In this document: piece after piece, positions 17,397-26,846 of the stretch
How the letters are laid out: the number at the start of each line of letters is the position of its first letter
How positions within the stretch are numbered: the first letter of the stretch is position 1
Source of the DNA: an uncultured Pontibacter sp.
GTDB taxonomy: Bacteria; Bacteroidota; Bacteroidia; Cytophagales; Hymenobacteraceae
Length of the DNA: 64,000 nucleotides
Direction: 5' to 3'
Assembly: GCA_947499125.1 (NCBI GenBank)
Contig: CANMMP010000001.1
Location: 310,001-374,000, forward strand
Translations under genes and position numbers: made by a program
The notes under the pieces: model-generated
What the model was told of the DNA's origin: nothing
Seen by the model: only the letters and a program-made list of their open reading frames with translations
The model's database searches: none

Positions 17397-18092
17397 ATGA
17401 AGAAGAAATTAGTAGTATTAACAGGTGCGGGAATCAGCGCAGAAAGCGGTGTTGCCACTTTTCGGGATGCCGATGGCCTTTGGGAAGGGCACGATATTAT
17501 GGAAGTGGCCTCTCCGCAGGGCTGGCGCAAGAACCCGGATGTGGTGCTTGACTTTTATAACAAGCGCCGCAAGAACGCTCACGAAGTGAAGCCAAATCCG
17601 GGTCACACGCAGCTGGTTGAGCTTGAAAAGCACTTTGACGTGCACATTATAACCCAAAACGTGGATGACCTGCATGAACGTGCCGGATCGGAAAATGTGA
17701 TGCACCTGCACGGCAAGCTATTCGAAAGCCGCAGCACCCTGGACGAGAAGCTGGTTTACCCCATAAAAGGCTGGGAGCTGAATAAAGGCGACAAATGCGA
17801 ACGCGGATCGCAGCTGCGGCCTAATATTGTATGGTTTGGTGAGCCTGTGCCCATGATGGAAAAAGCGGTTGAAGAAACCCTGCAGGCCGACATATTTATG
17901 GTGGTAGGTACGTCTTTAGTTGTTTACCCGGCAGCCGGACTGGTGGATCTGGTGCCAGACGATATACCGGTCATAGTAGTTGACCCTAAAATACCTCACG
18001 TCCGAAAACGCCCGAAACTGCATTTAATAGAAGATAAAGCCAGCACCGGCATGCTACAGGCTACCCAACTACTCCTGGAAAAGTATTTATAA
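17397..18092 (+). CDS. cobB: Sir2-family NAD+-dependent protein deacylase
   Basis: This is a 231-residue sirtuin. The NAD-binding GAGISAESGVATFR, TQNVDDLHERAG, catalytic His105 in HLHG and VVGTSLVVYPA are all present. Tyr54 and Arg57 form the Y-x-x-R pair of class III sirtuins, which prefer succinyl/malonyl-lysine. The zinc-binding Cys quartet is absent, since only one Cys remains in the small domain (KCERGSQLRP), as in many Bacteroidota homologues. It removes acyl groups from lysines using NAD+. It is convergent with menC. Confidence 0.9.
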   Translation: MKKKLVVLTGAGISAESGVATFRDADGLWEGHDIMEVASPQGWRKNPDVVLDFYNKRRKNAHEVKPNPGHTQLVELEKHFDVHIITQNVDDLHERAGSENVMHLHGKLFESRSTLDEKLVYPIKGWELNKGDKCERGSQLRPNIVWFGEPVPMMEKAVEETLQADIFMVVGTSLVVYPAAGLVDLVPDDIPVIVVDPKIPHVRKRPKLHLIEDKASTGMLQATQLLLEKYL

Positions 18093-18101
18093 CAGTACCA
18101 A

Positions 18102-19172
18102 TTACATACTACCCCACTCCTGCTCTGATTTATACCATAGTTCGCCCTGGTTTATTTGTAGCGGTGAGGTTATGTTGTTATGGTATAGCTGGCCTGTTCC
18201 CAAACCTTGCGGCATTGCTGTATTATAGTTGGCTGTAAACTGGGCGATGGCATTTAACCCAATATTAGACTCCAGAGCAGAGGTCATCCACCAGCCAATG
18301 TTTCTTTCTTCAGCTAATTTAATCCAGTCGGCGCTTGCCTGCAGGCCACCAACCAATGTTGGCTTTAAAATAATGTATTGTGGTTTTATGGTTTCCAGGA
18401 GCTGCAGCTGGGTTTCATAAGCAGTTACGCCTATCAGTTCTTCATCGAGGGCAATAGGTATTGGGGTATAGGCACACAGTTCGGCCATTTGCTTCCAATG
18501 CCCTTGTTTTATAGGTTGCTCTATGGAGTGTATAGTATACTTGCTCAGGCGTTCCAGCTTTTTATAGGCTTCTTCCGGGGTAAAGGCTCCGTTGGCATCT
18601 ACACGTATGGTTAGTTCGTTTGCTGATGCAGTTTCCCGGATGCGTTGCAGCAGTTCGAGTTCGGTTGTAAAATCGAGGCTACCGATCTTCAGTTTCAGGC
18701 AAGTATAGCCCTGCTCTAGTTTTGTTGTGATCTGCTCCTGCATGAAGGCCTTATCCCCCATCCAGACCAGACCGTTTATAGGTATACCAGCTTTCCCAGA
18801 GCTAAAATCGTTATGATAAAGCAGCTTTTGTCCTCCATTTTGCAGGTCAAGTAATGCGGTTTCGAGAGCAAAAAGGAGAGCCGGCCACTCCTGTAGTTTA
18901 AATGTATCGCTGAGTTGCTGCAGAGTTATACTTTCATGCTTTCCCTCATTCAGTCTTTGGCAAACTTCCGCTATCTTCTCTTCAAGGTCCGGCCTGTAGT
19001 CTATACTTAAACCCGCCAGCGGCGCACACTCACCTAAGCCAACTATACCTGGGTCTTCGTTTTGCCAGAGTTTCAGGTAATATACTTTGTGCTCCCGGAT
19101 GGCCCCCCGCGAGGTCCGGGCATCAAACTTAAACTGTAAAGTATGCGAAGTATACGTACACTGCAGCGCCAT
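18102..19172 (-). CDS. menC: o-Succinylbenzoate synthase MenC (enolase superfamily)
   Basis: This is a 356-residue protein counted from the second in-frame Met (MALQCTYTSHTLQFKF), with another ATG 24 bases upstream. Active-site residues of the MenC branch are visible: KxK in TCLKLKIG, metal ligands Asp in IRVDANGAF, Glu in SIEQP and Asp in ALDEEL, and the second catalytic Lys in IILKPTLVGG. It dehydrates SHCHC to o-succinylbenzoate in menaquinone synthesis. No other men gene lies nearby. Dipeptide epimerases share this fold, but the motif spacing favours MenC. Confidence 0.85.
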   Translation of the reverse strand: MALQCTYTSHTLQFKFDARTSRGAIREHKVYYLKLWQNEDPGIVGLGECAPLAGLSIDYRPDLEEKIAEVCQRLNEGKHESITLQQLSDTFKLQEWPALLFALETALLDLQNGGQKLLYHNDFSSGKAGIPINGLVWMGDKAFMQEQITTKLEQGYTCLKLKIGSLDFTTELELLQRIRETASANELTIRVDANGAFTPEEAYKKLERLSKYTIHSIEQPIKQGHWKQMAELCAYTPIPIALDEELIGVTAYETQLQLLETIKPQYIILKPTLVGGLQASADWIKLAEERNIGWWMTSALESNIGLNAIAQFTANYNTAMPQGLGTGQLYHNNITSPLQINQGELWYKSEQEWGSM

Positions 19173-19292
19173 AACATCAGGATAGGTTTGCTGCAAGATA
19201 AACCAAAGCAGGCAATTTTGTCGTAAGAAACATCAGAAGTTAGACCAGCACTGCCACCAGTTAAGCACGACTACATACTTATAGCAAATTTC

Positions 19293-20561
19293 ATGAAAGC
19301 AGATACCAGCACGACCACGCATATTTTACAACGTTTCCAGGCGATCAGGAGCCAGACCGAACGCATTTGCCAGCCCCTGGAGCCTGAAGATACCGTGGTA
19401 CAACCGATGCTGGATGTTAGTCCGCCGAAATGGCATATGGCGCATACAACCTGGTTTTTCGAGGAGTTTATACTTAAACCCCACCTGCCCGGCTACAAGC
19501 TTTTCCACCCAAACTATAGTTTCCTGTTTAACTCATACTATAACACGGTAGGCAATCGCGTGCAACGCAGCGAAAGAAGCACACTGACCCGACCGCCACT
19601 GCGCGATATTTATAGTTACCGCCAACATGTGAACGAGCATATGGCTAAGCTACTGCAAACTATAAACCCGGAAAAGATCGAGGCTATACTTCCCGTGCTG
19701 GAACTGGGCATGCAGCACGAGCAACAACACCAGGAGCTCCTGCTAACAGATATAAAGTATATCCTGAGCACAAACCCCTTGCTACCAGCTTACTCTGATC
19801 AAGCTCAAAAAAAGCAACCCGCAAAGCAAACCAAAGCAACTTACCTCGAAGTGCCGGGCGGCATTTATACGATCGGCTACCAGGGAGATGACTTCTGTTT
19901 TGATAATGAACTAGGCGTACATGAAGTGTTGATCCATGATTTCAGTATAAAGAACCTCCTTGTAACCAACCAAGAGTACCTCGAATTTATAGAGGATGGT
20001 GGCTACTCTGATTTCAGGCACTGGCTTGATGAAGGCTTTACGATGGTGAATACACTTAACTGGCAGGCACCGCTTTACTGGCTAAAAAACGAGGACAAAT
20101 GGCAGCGCTTTAGTATGTATGGCGTACAGGATATGGATATGGATGAGCCGGTAAGCCATATCAGTTTTTACGAAGCCAATGCCTATGCTGCCTGGGCCGG
20201 CAAGCGCCTGTTAACCGAATTTGAGTGGGAAGCAGCCAGCCAGGCATATCCTCCAGCAAAAGGCAACTTTGCCGATAACCAGGTCCTGGAACCAACTGCT
20301 GCAAATCCGGAAGACAACGAATTGCAGCAACTATACGGTGATACCTGGGAATGGACCTATAGCGCTTACCATCCGTACTTGGGTTTTTCTAAAGCGCCCG
20401 GAGCTATCGGAGAGTATAATGGCAAATTTATGATCAACCAGATGGTGCTGCGTGGAGGCTCCTGCGCTACTCCTTCCAACCATATCCGTACAACATACCG
20501 CAACTTTTTTCACCCTGATAAACGCTGGCAGTTTACTGGCATTCGCCTGGCTGCTTCTTAA
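19293..20561 (+). CDS. egtB: Ergothioneine biosynthesis sulfoxide synthase EgtB-like
   Basis: This is a 422-residue protein. The N-terminal DinB-type half has the iron ligands expected of EgtB: His51 in KWHMAHTTWFFE, and His142/His146 in QHEQQHQELL. The C-terminal half is an FGE-sulfatase fold (VPGGIYTIGY ... FEWEAASQ ... LRGGSC ... YRNFFHPDKRWQFTGIRLA). EgtB couples hercynine to cysteine or gamma-glutamylcysteine with O2. Six bases separate it from egtD, so they form an operon. No egtA or egtC is nearby, which favours direct use of cysteine (inference). OvoA is an alternative, but its C-terminal methyltransferase is missing. Confidence 0.88.
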   Translation: MKADTSTTTHILQRFQAIRSQTERICQPLEPEDTVVQPMLDVSPPKWHMAHTTWFFEEFILKPHLPGYKLFHPNYSFLFNSYYNTVGNRVQRSERSTLTRPPLRDIYSYRQHVNEHMAKLLQTINPEKIEAILPVLELGMQHEQQHQELLLTDIKYILSTNPLLPAYSDQAQKKQPAKQTKATYLEVPGGIYTIGYQGDDFCFDNELGVHEVLIHDFSIKNLLVTNQEYLEFIEDGGYSDFRHWLDEGFTMVNTLNWQAPLYWLKNEDKWQRFSMYGVQDMDMDEPVSHISFYEANAYAAWAGKRLLTEFEWEAASQAYPPAKGNFADNQVLEPTAANPEDNELQQLYGDTWEWTYSAYHPYLGFSKAPGAIGEYNGKFMINQMVLRGGSCATPSNHIRTTYRNFFHPDKRWQFTGIRLAAS

Positions 20562-20567
20562 AACTAC

Positions 20568-21578
20568 ATGAACCAAAACCTTTACACTGCACCTGCCCTC
20601 ACAGACCTGAGCGCCCCTGATTCCGGTAAAAATGCTTTGCAGCAATTTGCTGAAGACGTTATCAGCGGTTTAAGCCAATATCCTAAAACCTTGTCATCGA
20701 AGTATTTTTACGATGGCAAAGGCAGCCGCCTGTTTCAACAGATAATGGCTGTGCCGGAGTATTACCTGACGCAGAGCGAATTCGACGTTTTTGAAACACA
20801 TAAGCAAGCTATTGCCCAACACATAGCAGGCAGCGAGCCTTTTACTTTAGTTGACTTAGGAGCCGGAGATGCGACCAAAACGAAAGTTATACTTAAGGAA
20901 TTATTGCAACAGGATGCCCGCTTTGAGTATGTTCCCGTCGATATTTCGGGCGATGCCATGCAGGAACTGAACAGGAACCTGCAAAAGGAATTACCTGCTT
21001 TACAAACCCATGCTGTAGTAGGCACTTATTTTGATGCCCTGCCCTGGATAAACGCCCATAAACCCGGACCAAAAGTGCTCCTGTTCTTAGGGTCTAACAT
21101 TGGTAATTTCTTGCCGGAGTACCGTTCTTATTTTATAAAGGAAGTTAGAAAACACATGCAGCCCGGCGATAAACTACTGGTAGGCATGGATCTGCGTAAA
21201 GATCCGGAAACTATATTAAAAGCATATAACGATGCTTCAGGGGTTACTGCTGCCTTCAATCTAAACTTGCTTGACCGCATCAACTCAGAACTTGGTGGCA
21301 ATTTTATAGTTGATCAGTTCATGCATTATCCGCTGTACAATCCGCAGGAAGGTGTGATGAAGAGTTACCTTGTAAGTAAGAAAGCCCAGGAAGTAACTAT
21401 AAAAGCAACCGGTAAAAGCTTTAAATTCGAAGCCTGGGAAGCCATTCATACCGAAAGTTCCTATAAATTTACTTTGCAACAAGCCGAAACACTGGGACAG
21501 GAAGCCGGTTTAAAAACAGCCCAAGTCTTCCAGGATGAAAAAGCTTATTTCGCAGACCTGCTTTATATTGCTACCTGA
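20568..21578 (+). CDS. egtD: L-histidine N-alpha-methyltransferase EgtD
   Basis: This is a 336-residue SAM-dependent methyltransferase that makes hercynine from histidine. Family motifs include LSSKYFYDGKGSRLFQQI near the N-terminus, the SAM-binding LVDLGAGDATKT, VPVDISGDAMQE and LFLGSNIGNF, and the C-terminal FKFEAWEAIHTESSYK. The stop is one base before the ATG of the aminotransferase, so egtB, egtD and that gene are cotranscribed. Confidence 0.93.
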   Translation: MNQNLYTAPALTDLSAPDSGKNALQQFAEDVISGLSQYPKTLSSKYFYDGKGSRLFQQIMAVPEYYLTQSEFDVFETHKQAIAQHIAGSEPFTLVDLGAGDATKTKVILKELLQQDARFEYVPVDISGDAMQELNRNLQKELPALQTHAVVGTYFDALPWINAHKPGPKVLLFLGSNIGNFLPEYRSYFIKEVRKHMQPGDKLLVGMDLRKDPETILKAYNDASGVTAAFNLNLLDRINSELGGNFIVDQFMHYPLYNPQEGVMKSYLVSKKAQEVTIKATGKSFKFEAWEAIHTESSYKFTLQQAETLGQEAGLKTAQVFQDEKAYFADLLYIAT

Positions 21579-21579
21579 T

Positions 21580-22695
21580 ATGACTGAAATAAACCTGTCG
21601 CTGGGTTCCAGCAGCTTTAACAGCCCGGCTCCTGCGCTGCAGGCTGCCATTGATGCCCTGCAAAACAATAAAACATTTTATGGCCCAGCTGAGGGCACGG
21701 CAACGCTGCGGCAATCTATTGTTGATCGTTATACCCAGGAAGGTATAAGTATAAAACCGGAACAGGTATTGGTAACGCCCGGCACTAAACAGGCGCTGTT
21801 TAATTTGTTAAGCATATTACTGCAGCCCGGCGACGAAATTATAGTGCCAACACCGGCCTGGTTCGGTTTTCATGAGCTCATAAAGTATAGCCCGGGCAAG
21901 TTAGTGACTTTACCTACTACAGCTTCAGATAACTATAGTATCAACGAAGCCGACCTGCGCAAAGCCATTACCCCAAAAACCCGGCTTATACTTTTAACAA
22001 ACCCTGCTAACCCAACCGGCGGCTTATTCAGCAGAACAGAGATCGAAGCTATACTTCGCGTACTGGAGGAGCATCCTAACGTATACTTTATTTGTGATGA
22101 GATTTATGACCTTTATACTTACGACAGCACTTTTACTTCTGCCCTTGCCTGCACGGGGCCGCAGGAAAGAGTAATTGTAGTAAACGGCTTTTCCAAAACC
22201 TTTGCCATGTCCGGTTGGCGGGTAGGGTATATTATCGCTCCTGAAGATGTGATTAGTAAGGCAACAGCATTTCAGTCGGGTACTTACTCGGGGGTAAGCG
22301 TATTTATTCAGGATGCGGCTGAAGCAGCTATGCGCCACCGCGCTGAAGGGCTACAAATGATGCTCGCTACTTTAGAAAGTAGGAGGCAACTGACGCAGGA
22401 AAAGCTGCAAGCTATACCTAACATAGCTTTTAAACTGCCCGAAGGCGCTTACTATTTCTTCCCGGACCTTTCGTATTACATCGGCAGCACCACCACATCA
22501 GGCACAACTATAAACTCCACTGCTGACCTGTGCACTTACCTGCAAAACGAATATAAGCTTGTAGTTGCCAACGGCGATAACTTTGGAGGGAAAGGGCATG
22601 TGCGGATATCATTCGCTGTGGAGGAAACAGAATTGGTTGAAGCAATGCATCGCCTGAAAAATGCCTTAAGTAAACTTACAGTACGCGAAGTATAA
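21580..22695 (+). CDS. Class I/II PLP-dependent aminotransferase linked to egtBD
   Basis: This is a 371-residue protein counted from ATG 21580 (MTEINLSLGSSS), one base after the egtD stop. A longer frame from 21535 would lie inside egtD and is rejected. Fold-type I features are clear: TPGTKQALF, NPANPTGG, CDEIYD, the PLP lysine in FSKTFAMSGWRVGY and the C-terminal Arg in HVRISFA. It is most like aspartate-type aminotransferases. In this operon it could act as the C-S lyase step normally done by EgtE, since some class I PLP enzymes are beta-lyases, or be an unrelated passenger. Confidence 0.85.
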   Translation: MTEINLSLGSSSFNSPAPALQAAIDALQNNKTFYGPAEGTATLRQSIVDRYTQEGISIKPEQVLVTPGTKQALFNLLSILLQPGDEIIVPTPAWFGFHELIKYSPGKLVTLPTTASDNYSINEADLRKAITPKTRLILLTNPANPTGGLFSRTEIEAILRVLEEHPNVYFICDEIYDLYTYDSTFTSALACTGPQERVIVVNGFSKTFAMSGWRVGYIIAPEDVISKATAFQSGTYSGVSVFIQDAAEAAMRHRAEGLQMMLATLESRRQLTQEKLQAIPNIAFKLPEGAYYFFPDLSYYIGSTTTSGTTINSTADLCTYLQNEYKLVVANGDNFGGKGHVRISFAVEETELVEAMHRLKNALSKLTVREV

Positions 22696-22723
22696 GTTAT
22701 CGTAAAGTATAAGCTAAAAAAGC

Positions 22724-22731
22724 TACTTTTG
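22724..22731 (+). promoter_or_regulatory. Bacteroidota -7 element for the MATE gene
   Basis: TACTTTTG is an exact TAnnTTTG match ending 19 bases before the ATG at 22751. Confidence 0.5.
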
Positions 22732-22750
22732 CCTTTCGTTATACTTTGCC

Positions 22751-24118
22751 ATGCACACGCCTACCTATAAAGATCATTTTTCTAAAACATTTGCCCTGGC
22801 ATTCCCGGTTGTGCTCAGCCAGTTAGGTCATATTATGGTCAGTGTTTTTGATAGCCTTATGATCGGGCAGTTAGGTACGGTGCAGCTCGCAGCCGCATCG
22901 CTGGCCAACAGTATATTCATGATCGTGATGGTTTTTGGATTGGGCGTATCACTAAGTATAACCCCGATCATAGCCTCCGCCGAAGGCCGTAAAAACTACA
23001 CGCGCATCTCGTTGCTGCTCCTCAACGGACTGGTATCAAATATTATACTTGGCATTCTGCTCTTTATAGCCGGGTATTTCTTGTCGCCGGGCATCACCTT
23101 ATTAAATCAGCCTGAAGAAGTAGTAAAACTGGCTATACCGTTCATTAATGTCCTTTTCTTTTCGATGGTGCCTTTAATGGTATTTCAGGCTTTTAAGCAA
23201 TTTGCCGAGGGCTTGTCGTTTACGCGCCAGTCGATGTACATTACCGTATTTGCCAACCTGCTCAACATACTCCTGAATTACCTGCTTATCTGGGGAAAGT
23301 TCGGCTTCCCGGAAATGGGGATGTTAGGTGCTGCCTGGGCTACTTTTATTTCGAGAGTGGTAATGGCGCTGATGATGGCCGGGTGGGTGATGTACTCCAA
23401 ACGCTTCGAGCTATTCCGGCATTATCTGCGGTTACGGCATTTATCTGCGCTACACATGTATCGTATTTTTAAGCTGGGTTTACCAATATCCGGGCAGATG
23501 CTGTTTGAGATGGGCGCTTTCAGCTTTTCTGCGGTGATGATCGGTTGGCTGGGCACAAAAGAACTCGCAGCACACCAGATAGCGATAAACGTAGCCTCTG
23601 TTACCTATATGATGGCAAGCGGAGTGGCCGCAGCAGCCACTATACGTGTGGGTAACCAGAAAGGCCTCGGCAACTTCCGTGATATGCAGATGGCCGGTAA
23701 CAGTAGTTTTGTAATGGGCACCCTGTTTATGATAACCAGCGGCCTCTTCATGATACTGGGAAATAAATTTATACCTGAGCTATACATCGATGACCCTGAG
23801 GTAATTCAGCTGGCTTCTACCCTGCTTATTATTGCGGCGCTTTTCCAGATTTCGGATGGCGTGCAGGTGGTTGGTCTTGGTGCATTGCGCGGACTTGAGG
23901 ATGTGCGCGTGCCAGGCATCATTTCCCTGATAGCGTACTGGGTGATCGGGTTACCGGTAGGATACGTTTTAGGCTTTGTACTTGATTTTGGAGTTAACGG
24001 GGTATGGCTTGGCTTATTAACCGGTTTATCAGTTGCTGCCATATTACTATTTTTACGCTTTAAAAAGCTTAGCAATCAGTTGGTTACAACTAAAAATGCA
24101 ATTAAGGGCACTATTTAG
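22751..24118 (+). CDS. MATE-family efflux transporter (NorM/DinF type)
   Basis: This is a 455-residue protein with twelve predicted membrane helices in two homologous halves. The start, FAFPVVLSQLGH-like, and the segment GQLGTVQLAAASLANSIF are typical of MATE pumps, and the C-terminal half repeats the pattern (WLGTKELAAHQIAINV). These transporters export cationic drugs or metabolites using Na+ or H+ gradients. It has its own -7 element and follows the egt operon, so a link to ergothioneine export is possible but unsupported. Confidence 0.9.
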   Translation: MHTPTYKDHFSKTFALAFPVVLSQLGHIMVSVFDSLMIGQLGTVQLAAASLANSIFMIVMVFGLGVSLSITPIIASAEGRKNYTRISLLLLNGLVSNIILGILLFIAGYFLSPGITLLNQPEEVVKLAIPFINVLFFSMVPLMVFQAFKQFAEGLSFTRQSMYITVFANLLNILLNYLLIWGKFGFPEMGMLGAAWATFISRVVMALMMAGWVMYSKRFELFRHYLRLRHLSALHMYRIFKLGLPISGQMLFEMGAFSFSAVMIGWLGTKELAAHQIAINVASVTYMMASGVAAAATIRVGNQKGLGNFRDMQMAGNSSFVMGTLFMITSGLFMILGNKFIPELYIDDPEVIQLASTLLIIAALFQISDGVQVVGLGALRGLEDVRVPGIISLIAYWVIGLPVGYVLGFVLDFGVNGVWLGLLTGLSVAAILLFLRFKKLSNQLVTTKNAIKGTI

Positions 24119-24162
24119 GGAATAGTTGCTGTTAAGCAGGAAATATAAATCTTTTAGCCAAG

Positions 24163-24717
24163 ATGTTTTTTTTCACCCTCCTGCTTTCGCTGGTATCTAA
24201 TTACCTGGCGACCGCTCCTGTTGCTGCCTCAGCACCGGACAATACTATAGTTGACCAGATAACTTGGTCAGAAGAAAGGCGTTTAACCTGGGACGACTTC
24301 AGGGCGCTGCCTGATTCGCTTAATCCCCACCATGCTGTTACTGCTGCCAACCTGGCTGTAGACATTAAGTGCAGCGCTAACGAATTTAAGTATAACGTGC
24401 GGTGTATCTTTCTGCCAACGCAGTCGTGGTCTAAAAACAAACGCTCCGAAAAACTGCTGCATCACGAACAGCTCCACTTCGACCTGACCGAAGTGCACGC
24501 CCGCCAGCTTCGCAGGCAATTGCTGCAACTGGGTACCTCCTGCCCCGAAGCTAAAAAGAACCTGACCGAAACTGTAAACAAAGCTTTTGAGGTCTGGAAA
24601 GCCGAGCAGGATCAGTTTGATGAAGCATCGCGCCACGGCCTGGATCAGGAAGTATCGGCTAAGTGGGCTCAAAGTATAAACGGGCGCCTGAAGCTACTCG
24701 AAAAGTATAAAAGTTAA
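24163..24717 (+). CDS. DUF922-type predicted secreted zinc protease
   Basis: This is a 184-residue protein with an N-terminal signal peptide (to about residue 22), then ITWSEERRLTWDDFRALPD, a typical DUF922 opening. Further on is LLHHEQLHFDLTEVHARQLR, in which HEQLH is an HExxH zinc motif followed by a possible third ligand. The predicted role is periplasmic metallopeptidase. It is monocistronic, followed by a clean terminator. Confidence 0.8.
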   Translation: MFFFTLLLSLVSNYLATAPVAASAPDNTIVDQITWSEERRLTWDDFRALPDSLNPHHAVTAANLAVDIKCSANEFKYNVRCIFLPTQSWSKNKRSEKLLHHEQLHFDLTEVHARQLRRQLLQLGTSCPEAKKNLTETVNKAFEVWKAEQDQFDEASRHGLDQEVSAKWAQSINGRLKLLEKYKS

Positions 24718-24735
24718 GTTGGAAATAAATGGAAC

Positions 24736-24766
24736 AAAAAGAGCAGCCGTATAGCTGCTCTTTTTT
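24736..24766 (+). terminator. Bidirectional rho-independent terminator
   Basis: GAGCAGC (24741-24747) pairs with GCTGCTC (24754-24760), extended by A5/T6. It serves the converging genes on either side. Confidence 0.9.
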
Positions 24767-24785
24767 ATTTTTATAAGTATAGATC

Positions 24786-26318
24786 TTACTTTGGTGGCTC
24801 CAGGTCTTTTGTTGCTGGTCCGGTAATTACTTTGCCAAACGGGTCGAAACGTGAACCATGGCATGGGCAATCCCAGGAACTTTCCACTTTGTTCCAGCTT
24901 ACCACACAACCCAGGTGCGTGCAAATGGCCGAACACTCGTGCCGTACGCCATCCTGGTCGCAGTAAACTGCCACTTTAGAAGTACCTCTTCTTATAATTT
25001 TACCTGTGCCGGGCTCAACTTCCGATGGGTCTTTTACTTCACCACCAGTAACCAGGTCTGTATATTGAGCAGCCACGTTTAGGTTCTCTTTAAGGAACTC
25101 GCCAGTAGTTTTCAGGCTTTTGCGGGCGGGGTCGTAAATAGTAGCCCATTCGTTTCGGCGCCCCATAATCAGGTCGGTGATAAGTATACCGGCTATGGTC
25201 CCGTGCGTCATGCCATGTCCTGAATCGCCGGTGGCTATAAATACATTTTCACTATCGCCCGGGTTTTTACCAATAAAGGCAAGGCTATCTACAGGCTCCA
25301 GCACCTGCCCCGACCAGCGGTAAACCACTTCGCCGGCTTCCGGAAACTTCATGCGCATCCAATGCTCCAGGTTCTGGAAACGTAATGCCGGGTAGTCGTC
25401 CTGCCCTGTTTTATGGTCTTCGCCGCCAATTATAAGCAGGTCATCGCCATTTTCTTCCGTTGATTCCTGAATACGCACATAATGGTAAGGGTCTTTCATA
25501 TCCCAGTACAGGGCATCAGGCACCTGGCCTTTTCTCACACGCGCTCCAATAACGTAAGTTCTGTAAGGTGCCTGTTTGGTGTGCATGGTTACCATGTCGT
25601 TTACCGGCGAATTGGTAGCAACCACCAGGTGATTCGCTGAAACAGCATGGCCATTACCCGTAACAACAGTAGTAATTGAACCTGACCTGAACTCCACAGC
25701 TTTGCTGGAAGTATAAATGCGCACATCCTTTTCGAGAAGTACATTAGCCAGGCCGGCCATATAGTTTACAGCATGGAAGCGGCCCTGGTTAGGGAAATGC
25801 AGGCAAGGCAAATTAGTTAAAGAACCTACCGGGCAAGCCTTACGCAGCACCACATCACGCCATCCGATCTGCTGTGCTGCCTCCAGTTCTTTTGTAAGTT
25901 GTTGTTCTTCTTCAGGCGTATTGGCAAACATGTAGCCATCCACCCGCTTAAAGTCGCATTCTATACTTTCGTCTTTACAGATCTCTTCTATTTTATCGAT
26001 AGCCGCCATATGGCTTTGCACAGCAAGGCGTGTTCCATCGGTGCCAAACAACCTGATAAGTTCCGGGAAACCATCGTCGAGGGCGCTTGCCAGGTGGGCT
26101 GTGGTGCGGCTGGTCTCGCCACCGGCAATGGTATCTTTAGCTTCCAGTATCACCACCGATTTTCCTTCTTTAGCTAAAAGGTAAGCCGTTGTTAAGCCGG
26201 CAATGCCTGCTCCAACTATACATACATCGCAGGTTATATTTTCCTGCAGGTCGTGGGTGGCGGGCATACTGGCTCCGTCCATCCAAACCGATCTGCTTGC
26301 TCCTGATTCTTTTTTCAT
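24786..26318 (-). CDS. FAD-dependent oxidoreductase with C-terminal Rieske domain
   Basis: This is a 510-residue protein. The DAO-type FAD domain begins with [27 protein letters not shown] (GxGxxG). A second FAD contact, [14 protein letters not shown], is near residue 370. The last 90 residues are a Rieske 2Fe-2S domain with CTHLGC and CPCHGSRF, giving the CxH and CxxH ligand pairs. This matches the YhfW-like family. The substrate is unknown; glycine/amino-acid-oxidase relatives suggest an amine. No signal peptide, so cytoplasmic. Confidence 0.88.
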   Translation of the reverse strand: MKKESGASRSVWMDGASMPATHDLQENITCDVCIVGAGIAGLTTAYLLAKEGKSVVILEAKDTIAGGETSRTTAHLASALDDGFPELIRLFGTDGTRLAVQSHMAAIDKIEEICKDESIECDFKRVDGYMFANTPEEEQQLTKELEAAQQIGWRDVVLRKACPVGSLTNLPCLHFPNQGRFHAVNYMAGLANVLLEKDVRIYTSSKAVEFRSGSITTVVTGNGHAVSANHLVVATNSPVNDMVTMHTKQAPYRTYVIGARVRKGQVPDALYWDMKDPYHYVRIQESTEENGDDLLIIGGEDHKTGQDDYPALRFQNLEHWMRMKFPEAGEVVYRWSGQVLEPVDSLAFIGKNPGDSENVFIATGDSGHGMTHGTIAGILITDLIMGRRNEWATIYDPARKSLKTTGEFLKENLNVAAQYTDLVTGGEVKDPSEVEPGTGKIIRRGTSKVAVYCDQDGVRHECSAICTHLGCVVSWNKVESSWDCPCHGSRFDPFGKVITGPATKDLEPPK

Positions 26319-26457
26319 AGTTTATGATATGTGCGCGTCTGATTTAAACAGTATTAAACTGTAATTTTTAAATAGAAGATTGGTTGAATAGGATTACGGT
26401 GAGCCGTGCCTTATGTTGCTTTACAGGGGTTTAGCGCAAGCCTAAAGGGGTTTTTGC

Positions 26458-26465
26458 TATATTTG
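26458..26465 (+). promoter_or_regulatory. Bacteroidota -7 element for the CsaA-like gene
   Basis: TATATTTG lies 24 bases before ATG 26490 and inside the longer upstream-extended frame, which argues for the 26490 start. Confidence 0.6.
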
Positions 26466-26489
26466 AGGAAACAAAAAGAAACCGAACGC

Positions 26490-26846
26490 ATGTACGCACC
26501 CGAGCAGGAACAACCAATTATAAGCTGGCAGCAATTTGAACAGACCGACATACGCGTAGGCACTATTATAGAAGTAGCCCCATACCCGGAAGCGCGCAAA
26601 CCAGCCTACAAATTAACGATAGACCTGGGCCCATTGGGTATAAAAAAGTCGAGTGCGCAGGTAACGGCACATTACACGCCTGAAACCCTGACCGGCATGC
26701 AGGTATTGTGTGTTGTGAACCTGGGTAAAAAACAGATCGGGTCTTTTATGTCGGAGGTGTTGGTGACCGGATTCGAGGATGAGAACAAAGCCATTATACT
26801 TGCCCAGCCGGCTGGCAAAGTACCAAACGGCAGCAAGCTAATTTAA
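26490..26846 (+). CDS. csaA: tRNA-binding-domain protein, CsaA-like chaperone
   Basis: This is a 118-residue protein counted from MYAPEQEQPI. It is a single OB-fold tRNA-binding domain (PF01588 type), with DIRVGTIIEVAPYPEARKPAYKLTIDLG, SSAQVT, VLCVVNLGKKQIG and FMSEVLVTGF matching CsaA closely. CsaA binds tRNA or unfolded preproteins. An ATG at 26406 would add 28 residues, but the promoter -7 box falls within them. It converges on the next gene with a four-base overlap of stops. Confidence 0.85.
   Translation: MYAPEQEQPIISWQQFEQTDIRVGTIIEVAPYPEARKPAYKLTIDLGPLGIKKSSAQVTAHYTPETLTGMQVLCVVNLGKKQIGSFMSEVLVTGFEDENKAIILAQPAGKVPNGSKLI

Noticed and set aside
21535..21579. Longer N-terminus for the aminotransferase
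   Set aside because: The extension lies inside egtD in another frame and does not match the family start.
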